DNA from: Mollicutes bacterium | GTDB taxonomy: Bacteria > Bacillota_I > Bacilli_A > Izemoplasmatales > Izemoplasmataceae | Assembly (NCBI GenBank): GCA_003559235.1 | Contig: PWME01000161.1 | Span: forward strand, 1-36,471 | Direction: 5' to 3' | Length of the DNA: 36,471 nucleotides | Shown here: positions 26,898 to 35,231 of the stretch, in pieces | Position numbering within the stretch: the stretch's first letter is position 1 | How the letters are laid out: each line of letters starts with the position of its first letter | Position numbers and translations under genes: made by a program | The notes under the pieces: generated by a model | Seen by the model: only the letters and a program-made list of their open reading frames with translations | Told to the model about the DNA's origin: nothing | Databases searched by the model: none

Positions 26898-26918
26898 CCG
26901 CCTCGTGGGGCGGTTTTT
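26896..26918 (+). terminator. Rho-independent terminator
   Basis: AACCGCC tcgtgg GGCGGTT TTTC. Confidence 0.8.
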
Positions 26919-27035
26919 CATGCATATGTTTTTTTGTCCAAATCATATCCGTTTGAATCCTTTTAATGGAGCCATTTAAATAGCATTGTAATATGTTTTT
27001 AATACGAAAAAAAATCATACACATTTAACCATTCA

Positions 27036-27044
27036 TGCTATAAT
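27036..27044 (+). promoter_or_regulatory. Extended -10 promoter element upstream of nqr operon
   Basis: TGCTATAAT; no good -35 seen. Confidence 0.45.
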
Positions 27045-27117
27045 ATAGGTTGTCGATATTTTTCGTGTGATTTCACGTAATTATCGCATAGTAACAATGA
27101 AAGAGAGTGGTGAATTC

Positions 27118-28041
27118 ATGGACAAAAGCATCAATCCATTGCATCCTGAAACGCCGTCACAACGTAATGTTTTTATTGTGACCGCATTTTTAGGGGTGCT
27201 TTTTATCGCGGGAACCATTATTTTTGGGACGCGCGTTTTGCTTGTGGGGGCAATCGCCTTAGCGGTATCGGCGGCGATAGAAGCCCTTTTTGCGTATTTT
27301 CGTAAACACCCCCTAGACAAAAGTTGGATGATCACGCCATTGGTATTAACATTGCTTTTGCCGCCAACCTTACCGGTTTGGATGGCAGGTGTTGGTTCAG
27401 CGTTTGGGGTCTTTTTTGGGAAAGCGATTTTTGGTGGCACTGGTCGAACAGTGTTTAATCCTGCCGCAGTTGGGTGGATTTTCTTATTCATTAATTTCCC
27501 ACGCTATATGGCGACCGATTGGCTTAACCCACAAACCGGGCAAAGCGGTCCTGATATTCCCTTGACAGAGCTTGCGGCCGGCACGTTTGATTATGCGTGG
27601 AATGATATATTGCTTGGTAATATACCTGGTGCGATTGGTGAGACGTTTGTACTCGGTATTATTGTACTTGGGCTTGCGCTTATTGTGTTTAAAGTGATTG
27701 ACTGGCGCATTCCACTGGTAACCATCGGTTCGGCATTTGCTTTGTTAGGCATCGGCCATCTTTTGATGCCAGATACCTTTGCACAACCCTTAGAAGCGGT
27801 GTTGGTAGGGAGTTTACTGTTTGCATCATTTTTTGTTGCAACCGATCCTGTTACCGCACCGGTTAAGAAGTTAAATCGTGTGTATTATGCGATTGGTATT
27901 GCATTGATTACGGTTGTGATCCGTACCTTCTCTGCGGCACCTGAAGGCGTTGTGTTTGCAATTGTGCTTATGAATGCTATTGGGTCGTTGTTTGAAGACA
28001 CTGAAGCAAATGTTGAAACAGAAGGAGTTGAAGCAACGTGA
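27118..28041 (+). CDS. nqrB: Na+-NQR subunit B / RnfD-like membrane protein
   Basis: 'GTGRTVFNPAAVGWIFLF', 'LLGNIPGAIGETF', 'FFVATDPVTAPV'; ATG 27118 after aaagagagtgg. Confidence 0.85.
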   Translation: MDKSINPLHPETPSQRNVFIVTAFLGVLFIAGTIIFGTRVLLVGAIALAVSAAIEALFAYFRKHPLDKSWMITPLVLTLLLPPTLPVWMAGVGSAFGVFFGKAIFGGTGRTVFNPAAVGWIFLFINFPRYMATDWLNPQTGQSGPDIPLTELAAGTFDYAWNDILLGNIPGAIGETFVLGIIVLGLALIVFKVIDWRIPLVTIGSAFALLGIGHLLMPDTFAQPLEAVLVGSLLFASFFVATDPVTAPVKKLNRVYYAIGIALITVVIRTFSAAPEGVVFAIVLMNAIGSLFEDTEANVETEGVEAT

Positions 28042-28631
28042 AAGATTATCTGAAAATGGTTATATTTGTGTTAATCTTAGGCGTTACAACCGCTACGGTT
28101 TTAACGGGAATGGATGCTTTGACGCGTGAACGCATCGAAGAAAACCAATTGATTGTTTTACAAGATGCCATTTTAGAAGCATCTGGTATTACTGATTATG
28201 ACGATACGATTTCGACATTTGAAGCGAACTTAGAGGTAATCGAAGCTGAAGGCAAAACATTTTATATTGATGGTGAAGGTCGCGTATCATATACGTTTGA
28301 AGGGTTAGGTGTTTGGGGACCTATTTTTGGTGTTATAACGTTAGAAGCCGATTTTGAAACCATCGCGTGGATTACAGTCATCGATCAAGAAGAAACCCCA
28401 GGCCTTGGTGGTGTGGTTGAAGAGCGAACCTATCTAGATAATTATGTGGGCACTTCTATGTACCCTGAACTTAGAGTGAGTCGCACAGCGGATGCCGATG
28501 ACATAAACGAAGTGGACGCGATTGCGGGTGGTACAAGAACAAGCGAACGGTTTGAGGCCATGCTCAATGAAGCGTATCAAGCCCATCGGGATGTATGGCT
28601 TACTTTACAAGAATCGGCGGGTGATGCGTGA
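28038..28631 (+). CDS. nqrC: Na+-NQR subunit C / RnfG-like FMN-binding protein
   Basis: N-terminal TM; 'WITVIDQEETPGLGG'; flavinylation-region 'DAIAGGTRTS'. Confidence 0.85.
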   Translation: MKDYLKMVIFVLILGVTTATVLTGMDALTRERIEENQLIVLQDAILEASGITDYDDTISTFEANLEVIEAEGKTFYIDGEGRVSYTFEGLGVWGPIFGVITLEADFETIAWITVIDQEETPGLGGVVEERTYLDNYVGTSMYPELRVSRTADADDINEVDAIAGGTRTSERFEAMLNEAYQAHRDVWLTLQESAGDA

Positions 28632-29254
28632 TGAATTTCATTCGCATGAAGTATACGAAATGGTTCAATATCTCAAAAGATGGCTTAAGCAAAAATAACC
28701 CAATCATGATTGCCGTACTGGGCATTTGTTCGGCGCTTGCGATTACCAACCAAGTTGAAAATGCGCTTGCGATGGGGGCGGGGGTTACTTTTGTTATTGT
28801 TGGAAGTTCTGCCGTTATTTCTATAATTCGAAACTTTATCCCTGCGCGGTTGCGTATGGTTACATACATGGTGGTTATTTCCTCGTTCGTTATTTTAGTA
28901 CAAATGTTTTTAGAGGCATATTTCCCATTTATTTTTGCAGCACTTGGGCCTTATTTAGGACTCATCATTACGAACTGTATTGTCATGGGCCGCGCCGAAG
29001 CGTTTGCATCAAAAAACCCTATTCGCTACACACTTGTTGACGGGCTTGCCAACGGGCTTGGGTATACGTATGTGCTCGTGTTAATTTCTATTGTGCGTGA
29101 GGCGCTTGCGTTTGGGACTATCTTAAACATTCGCGTAATGCCTGAAGCTTGGACAGATTGGGTTGTCATGGCCATTGCGCCGGGTGGTTTCTTTGTGCTC
29201 GGTGCTATCATCTGGATCTTTAGGGAGTTGACGAATAATTATGAAAATGCGTAA
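28628..29254 (+). CDS. nqrD: Na+-NQR subunit D / RnfE-like
   Basis: 'NNPIMIAVLGICSALAITNQVENALAMG', 'GPYLGLIITNCIVMGRAEAFA'. Confidence 0.9.
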   Translation: MMNFIRMKYTKWFNISKDGLSKNNPIMIAVLGICSALAITNQVENALAMGAGVTFVIVGSSAVISIIRNFIPARLRMVTYMVVISSFVILVQMFLEAYFPFIFAALGPYLGLIITNCIVMGRAEAFASKNPIRYTLVDGLANGLGYTYVLVLISIVREALAFGTILNIRVMPEAWTDWVVMAIAPGGFFVLGAIIWIFRELTNNYENA

Positions 29255-29283
29255 CTGTTTGTTAGAAAGAAAGGGTGAAAATC

Positions 29284-29877
29284 ATGGCTGATGGACCTAG
29301 TGTATTTGAAATATTTATTGGCTCTATTTTGGATAATAATATTGCTTTGGCGTTTATTCTTGGAATGTGTCCGCTTATTGCGGTATCTACAAGTGTTAAA
29401 AATGCTAAAGGCATGGGGTTAGCAGTCATTTTTGTGGTAACCTTGACTGGGATTATAAACTATCCGATTTATGTGCTGTTGCAACGGGTTGAAGCGACAT
29501 ACATCGCGCTGCTTGTTTTCATCATTACCATTGCGGCAACCGTACAATTTATGGAAATGGTTATTGAAAAATATTTCCCAGCTCTCTATAACGCGTTTGG
29601 GATTTTCTTACCGCTTATTACGGTTAACTGTGCTGTGCTCGGTGTCTCGTTATTCTTTGTCAACCGTTCATACAATTTCATCGAAACTGCATCATTCTCT
29701 TTAGGAAGCGGTATTGGGTGGATGTTTGCGATTTTACTTTTGGCTGGCGTGCGAGAAAAACTCGGGCGGTTTGGAAATGTTCCAAAAGGTTTACAAGGAC
29801 GCGCAATGGCGTTTATTATACTTGGAATCTTGTCATTAGCTGTCATTGGTTTTGCCGGCTTGGCAAGTGTTCAATAA
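29284..29877 (+). CDS. nqrE: Na+-NQR subunit E / RnfA-like
   Basis: 'DNNIALAFILGMCPLIAVSTSVKNAKGMGLAV', 'LGIFLPLITVNCAVLG'-like region (FLPLITVNCAVLGVSLF). ATG 29284 after gaaagggtg. Confidence 0.9.
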   Translation: MADGPSVFEIFIGSILDNNIALAFILGMCPLIAVSTSVKNAKGMGLAVIFVVTLTGIINYPIYVLLQRVEATYIALLVFIITIAATVQFMEMVIEKYFPALYNAFGIFLPLITVNCAVLGVSLFFVNRSYNFIETASFSLGSGIGWMFAILLLAGVREKLGRFGNVPKGLQGRAMAFIILGILSLAVIGFAGLASVQ

Positions 29878-29889
29878 AGGAGAATCCCT

Positions 29890-30975
29890 ATGAACTGGTT
29901 TGTACCGATTGTATTGATTGGGGTGCTTCTCATTATCACCCTACTCTTAATCATTGCGGATAAATACTTAGGCGCTGGTGGTGAGAAAACGCTCAATATT
30001 AACAGCGAAAAACCGATGGAAGTGCCTAGTGGTGACACGTTACTTAATACGCTTTCAAAGAAGAAAATATACATCCCATCAGCGTGCGGTGGTAAGGCGA
30101 CGTGTGGGGTTTGTAAGGTACGTATTTTAGACCCTGTCCCTGATGTCAAGCCAACCGAAGAACCACACTTAACCGCAGAAGAAAAAGCCGACGGCGTACG
30201 GTTATCGTGTCAAGTGAAACTGCGCCAAAGCATGCATATTGAAGTGCCTGAAGATAAGTTGAATGCGGAAGAATACAAAGCAAAAGTGGTCAACGTTGAA
30301 GACTTGACGTATGATACCAAACTGGTTCGCTTTGAGCTTATCAAGCCTAAAGAGATGAACTTTTTACCCGGACAATACGCGCAATGGCGTATTCCCGGGG
30401 TTTAAGTTATCCGGGCGTATTCAATTGCCTCAGACCCAAAAGAAAATAATAGTGTTGAGTTTATTGTTAGACTTGTGCCGGGTGGGCAAGCAACCACATT
30501 TGTCCACCGTGCCATGCGGATGAATGATACGCTAACCTTAACAGGACCATTTGGTGATTTCTATCTTCGTGAAGAAAGCAATAAAGACATTATTTGTATT
30601 GCTGGTGGTTCTGGTAAAGCACCGATTCGCTCCATTGTACGGCGCTTAGAAGCGCTTGGTATGCCAAGGAAAGTTCGCTATTTCTTTGGCGCACGCACCA
30701 CGAAAGACCTTTATTACACTGAAGAATTTAATGAAGTGGCAAAGAAGTATGAAAACTTTGATTACATTCCTGCATTATCGCACCCTGAAGATGATGAACA
30801 GTGGGAAGGTGAAACAGGATTGATTACGGATGTGCTTGACCGTTTAAGTGGTGATCTATCGGAATCTGAAGCCTATTTATGTGGTTCACCCGGTATGATT
30901 GATGCGTGTATCAAAGTGCTTGAAAAGCATAATGTTAAATCTGAAAATGTTTATTATGATAAATTTACAGGATGA
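29890..30975 (+). pseudogene. nqrF: Na+-NQR subunit F (2Fe-2S + FAD/NADH reductase), interrupted by in-frame TAA at 30403-30405
   Basis: Ferredoxin motif 'CGGKATCGVC...C' in the first part. After TAA the same frame continues 'VIRAYSIASDPKENN...GPFGDFYLR...AGGSGKAPIRSI...YLCGSPGMIDAC'. Either a nonsense mutation or a base error. Confidence 0.85.
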
Positions 30976-31069
30976 GCCATTGGGTTCATCCTATTCTCGT
31001 TTCATTGGTTTACCTAGCTTGCACTTTGCGTTATAATCATTTTTAGATATTGACTGAAGGAGTTATTGT

Positions 31070-32005
31070 ATGCAAGCACGCTATTATCTAGCCGGTGTGG
31101 TTTTTGCCATATTATTCGGCTTTACCTTTATGTTTTCCAAGACCGCTTTAGATGTTGTTCGGCCGATTGGCTTAATCGCATATCGGTTTTTGATTGCGTT
31201 TTTTACATTTGAAGTGATACGACAATTGAAACTTGTGGTCATTCGGTTTGAACGCGTACATTTAAAACCTGTGCTGATTGTGGTCTTGTTTCAACCCGTT
31301 TTGTATTTTTTGTTTGAAACGTATGGACTTGATCGTACTACCAGTGGTGAGGCTGGGATGATGATTGCATTAATTCCAATATTTGTGACGATAGCGAGTG
31401 CGATGCTTTTGCGCGAAAAACCAACGCGTTTGCAGTTGTTTTTTATCATACTTAGTGTTTCAGGTATTTTACTCATTCAGTTCGCCAGAAGTAGGGGCGA
31501 TATTGACCCTGAAACGATAGGTTTCTTATTGCTTTTAGGGGCGGTTATATCCGCAGCACTTTTCAACATCGCTTCGCGCAGCGCTTCAAAAACCATGAAA
31601 CCACAAGAATTAACGTATTTTATGATGCTTTTTGGGGCCGTCATCTTTAATACGATTTATGTTGTGACACTCATCATTGAAGGCACACCACTTGATTATG
31701 TACGCAACCTTAGGGAGGTTTCATTGGTGGTACCACTTATTTATTTAGGGGTCTTTGCCTCAATTGGTGGATTTTTCTTAGTCAATGTCACGTTAAAAAA
31801 TATGCCAGCCCACGTGTCAAGTATTTTCGCGAACTTGGCAACGGTTGTGGCAATTACTGCTGGTTATGTATTTTTAAACGAATCCCTTTATTGGTACCAT
31901 TTTGTCGGAAGCGCAATGATTTTGATTGGTGTTTATGGTACGGTGCGTTTGAACCAACGCGTGAAACGCTTAAGTCAACACTCGAAAGGCTATATTGATA
32001 GGTGA
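31070..32005 (+). CDS. EamA/DMT family transporter
   Basis: Ten TM segments; 'YRFLIAFFTFEVIRQL', 'GLDRTTSGEAGMMIALIPIFVTIASAMLLREKPT'. Confidence 0.88.
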   Translation: MQARYYLAGVVFAILFGFTFMFSKTALDVVRPIGLIAYRFLIAFFTFEVIRQLKLVVIRFERVHLKPVLIVVLFQPVLYFLFETYGLDRTTSGEAGMMIALIPIFVTIASAMLLREKPTRLQLFFIILSVSGILLIQFARSRGDIDPETIGFLLLLGAVISAALFNIASRSASKTMKPQELTYFMMLFGAVIFNTIYVVTLIIEGTPLDYVRNLREVSLVVPLIYLGVFASIGGFFLVNVTLKNMPAHVSSIFANLATVVAITAGYVFLNESLYWYHFVGSAMILIGVYGTVRLNQRVKRLSQHSKGYIDR

Positions 32006-32010
32006 TTAAG

Positions 32011-32634
32011 ATGGATAAAGAGTCTTCTAAACTGCAATCTATTTACGGTGCGCCTGATATTGAAGAAGCAACGTTACCCAAAGAACCTTCGGCGTTTGTG
32101 CAAGTGCTTGAAAAAATCGGTATGGTGGTGAGTGGGTTCTTTTTCCCTCTCATTACAATTATCATTGCGTATGTACTTTATTATGAGCGTATGAAGGCGT
32201 CGATTTATATGTTCATTGGGGCGTTTGCAGGGATTATCAATTTCTATATTGCGTGGCGTTTTGCGATTCCATTTTTACGCATTTTACCACCGCCCGCCGA
32301 CTTGTCTACCTTTTGGATGATTTTGCCGTTTATGCATTACGCGTTTATTGCGGTGGGGCTTTTCTTTGTGCTCCGTTATCTCGTGCGTAAACGATTGTTT
32401 AAAATTCCTTTGAATGAACTAAACAATACCTTTACCGATTCTTTACCCGTTAAAAGGCGCAACCGCTTTTTATGGTTTTTCCTTGGGTTTATGTTGCCGT
32501 TTTTAGGGTTGCCAATGGCATTTTTGTATTCGCAAGAACACGACCGTAAAGCGAAGTATTTATACGGTGGTTCGATGACGATTTTGTTTATTTCATCGTA
32601 TGCGCCGATGGTGCTTATGCAGCTAAGTCGTTGA
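32011..32634 (+). CDS. Hypothetical membrane protein
   Basis: About 5 TM segments, no family recognised; start 32002 or 32011. Confidence 0.6.
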   Translation: MDKESSKLQSIYGAPDIEEATLPKEPSAFVQVLEKIGMVVSGFFFPLITIIIAYVLYYERMKASIYMFIGAFAGIINFYIAWRFAIPFLRILPPPADLSTFWMILPFMHYAFIAVGLFFVLRYLVRKRLFKIPLNELNNTFTDSLPVKRRNRFLWFFLGFMLPFLGLPMAFLYSQEHDRKAKYLYGGSMTILFISSYAPMVLMQLSR

Positions 32635-32694
32635 AATAATACATAATTTTGCGTATAATATAATTATGTTAAAAACGAAGAAGGGAGCACTACC

Positions 32695-32994
32695 ATGTGG
32701 CCGTTTAAACGAAAAAAGCGTGAGACAGAAGAAAAGCCGAAAGACACCTCAACGAAAGATGAAATAGCGCGAGAAGAAAAAGCAAAAAACCGTTATCATG
32801 TTTCACAAAATAAAGATGAAGCAAGTGAACACTATAAAGCGTGGCGCGTAAGAAAAGAAGGTTCACAAAAAACCATTAAATACTTTGCCACACAAAAAGA
32901 GGCCATTAACCATGCAAAACAACTTGCTAAAGGCAATAACAGTTCTGTTATCATTCATAAGGTCGATGGCAAAATGCGCCGTAAACAATACTAA
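32695..32994 (+). CDS. DUF2188-like protein
   Basis: 'YHVSQNKDEASEHYKAWRVRKEGSQKTIKYFATQKEAINHAKQLAKGNNSSVIIHKVDGKMR'; RBS gaagggag. Confidence 0.8.
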   Translation: MWPFKRKKRETEEKPKDTSTKDEIAREEKAKNRYHVSQNKDEASEHYKAWRVRKEGSQKTIKYFATQKEAINHAKQLAKGNNSSVIIHKVDGKMRRKQY

Positions 32995-33018
32995 AAAACC
33001 CCCTGTTTGGGGGTTTTT
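32992..33018. terminator. Bidirectional Rho-independent terminator
   Basis: AAAAAACCCCC tgttt GGGGGTTTTT. Confidence 0.88.
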
Positions 33019-33023
33019 GCTTT

Positions 33024-34715
33024 TTATAGGGATGAATCGTCGATGGCATCAAGCGCTCCGGTTATGGTCGGGATAACTTTCTTTAGGGTGCCATCTTTAA
33101 ACGGATTGTCTAAACCAGCAAGTTTGAGTAAATCTACAAAGCTTCGGCTACCGCCCGCTTTACAAAGCGTGACATAACTATCCCAAGCGGCTTCTTTATT
33201 TTGCATTGAACGGGTAAAGTATTGGAAAGCACACACTTGTGCTAAGGTGTAATCAATCATGTAAAAGGGAACGGCAAATATATGCATGATGCTTTGCCAA
33301 CCGTTGCCGTTTTCTAAATACGGTTCATCATCGTAGATGCGTTCTGGATAATACTTTTTATCAACGGCTTGCCACATGGCTTTACGTTCTAAGGCGCTTG
33401 CATCAGGTTTTGCGTATACGGCGTGTTGGAATTCATCAATCATGACCCCGTAAGTAATAAGGTTTAGTGCGGTTGAAAGGTGCGAAAACTTGTATTTTTC
33501 AGCATCTTTACCAAAGAAATTGTCCGCCCATGGTCTGGCGAAAAATTCCATACTCATAGAATGGATTTCGCTCGCTTCCATCGTTGCCATTAAATATTCT
33601 GGGACATCGTGATGACGACTCATAAACATTTGAAAGGCATGACCCGCTTCGTGGGTTAAGACATCAACATCGTGTTTGGTTCCGTTAAAGTTTGCGAAAA
33701 TAAACGGTGAATCATAGTTTGGAATAAAAGTGCAATAACCCCCACCCGCTTTGCCTTTTTTCGCTTCTAAGTCGAGTAGGTTACGTTCGGTCATGAACGA
33801 GAAGAAGGTATCGGTTTCTTCACTAAGGTCGCGATACATTTTTTTCGCTTCATTGAGTAAAAAGTCTTTATCGCCTTGCGGTTTAGCATTGCCGCTTTTA
33901 AAATCGATGCCATCATAGTGATATAAGGTTTCTAAACCGAGGCGTGCTTTGCGCTTTTTGCCGAGTTCTCGGTTAATCGGCACAATGTATTCAGCAACTT
34001 GATCACGGTAGCTTTTTACATCGTCTGCATTGTAATCTAACCTACCAAGCCGGTCGTAAGCGAGTTCGGTAAACGAAGGATAACCAAGCGTTTTGGCAAT
34101 ATCGGTGCGCACTTTGACAAGTTTATCATATAGGTTGTCTAAAGTCTCTTCGTGTCCCGCAAAAAATGTCATGACTGCTTTGTTTGCGCGCTTGCGAACC
34201 GCGCGATCACGGTGTTGCATAAACGGTGACATTTGGCTGATGTTATAGGTTTCGCCATCAAACTCGATGTTTGCGGATGCGAGCAACTTTTGATGTTCAT
34301 TGGCGAGTTTGTTTTCTTCTTGGAGTTGTGGTACGATTTTGTCGCTAAAAGTTTTTAAGGATTGTTCGGCTTGCTTAAAAAGCAGTGCCCCCTTTTCTTT
34401 TTCTAAGGCATCGCGAAACGGGCTTTTAACAAGGGCAGCATAAAACTGGTTGTTTAGCTGACTAAAAAGGGGGCCGTTTTGATTGAAAAACGCTTTCTCT
34501 GCTTCATAAAATGCATCGGTTGTATCTAAACTATGACGAATGCTGGCCAGGGTTGCCATGGTGCGAAAATCAAAGCGGATGGCATTGATTTCATCAATTG
34601 CTTTTTTCTGTTCATCGATGTTCTTTGCTTCATTAAAACGTTTTAAGACATCTGTGAAGCGTTTTTTGGTTGTGTCCATGTTTGGACGTTCGTACCTATA
34701 GTCTTCAAATTTCAT
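33024..34715 (-). CDS. M3 family oligoendopeptidase (PepF-like)
   Basis: Zinc motif 'HEAGHAFQMF'; start MKFEDYRYERPN at 34715 after agaaagga. Confidence 0.93.
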   Translation of the reverse strand: MKFEDYRYERPNMDTTKKRFTDVLKRFNEAKNIDEQKKAIDEINAIRFDFRTMATLASIRHSLDTTDAFYEAEKAFFNQNGPLFSQLNNQFYAALVKSPFRDALEKEKGALLFKQAEQSLKTFSDKIVPQLQEENKLANEHQKLLASANIEFDGETYNISQMSPFMQHRDRAVRKRANKAVMTFFAGHEETLDNLYDKLVKVRTDIAKTLGYPSFTELAYDRLGRLDYNADDVKSYRDQVAEYIVPINRELGKKRKARLGLETLYHYDGIDFKSGNAKPQGDKDFLLNEAKKMYRDLSEETDTFFSFMTERNLLDLEAKKGKAGGGYCTFIPNYDSPFIFANFNGTKHDVDVLTHEAGHAFQMFMSRHHDVPEYLMATMEASEIHSMSMEFFARPWADNFFGKDAEKYKFSHLSTALNLITYGVMIDEFQHAVYAKPDASALERKAMWQAVDKKYYPERIYDDEPYLENGNGWQSIMHIFAVPFYMIDYTLAQVCAFQYFTRSMQNKEAAWDSYVTLCKAGGSRSFVDLLKLAGLDNPFKDGTLKKVIPTITGALDAIDDSSL

Positions 34716-34865
34716 GAAAAAAGTCCTTTCTTTAGACAATTTGTGTGTCACAATCATAAACATTGTAACATGGAAGTGTGTGGTTTATAGATATCCGCAT
34801 GTAAAAAGTCAAAAACAGGCTTTCGTTTTTTAGTACTTTCTTATATAATGGAATAGGTGTAAATA

Positions 34866-34942
34866 GTTCCGGTAGCTCAGTGGATTAGAGCGGCAGCCTC
34901 CGAAGCTGTAGGTCGAGGGTTCGACTCCCTCCCGGAGCGCCA
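34866..34942 (+). tRNA. tRNA-Arg (anticodon CCG), CCA encoded
   Basis: Acceptor GTTCCGG/CCGGAGC, D-arm agctcagtggattagagc, anticodon loop CTCCGAA, T-arm gagGGTTCGACTCcc, 3' GCCA. Confidence 0.95.
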
Positions 34943-35231
34943 TCCGACATAACGAAGGGTTGAGTACGCTTTAAATCCATTGACCACCAATGTATTTTAC
35001 TAAGTGATTACTGCACGATGGATTATGGGGTGCGATAATATGATCGCCATCAATGGATGGTTTAGCTCTTAATGGCGTGGTTTATCAAGTATATGAAGTG
35101 CTGCATGTTATATTTAAGGATTTTTTTCCTGCTTGTCAGCATTTTTTATTTACGGTACAATTCATATGGGTGAATTGCCATATTAAAGGTTTTTTATGTA
35201 ATACACAAATTTGAATGAACTCGGTGATGAC

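Noticed and set aside
30403-30405. TAA in nqrF as evidence of an alternative genetic code or programmed recoding
   Set aside because: Many genes in the window end with TAA with normal spacing to the next gene, so TAA is a normal stop. TAA is not a selenocysteine or pyrrolysine codon. Mutation or sequence error is simpler.
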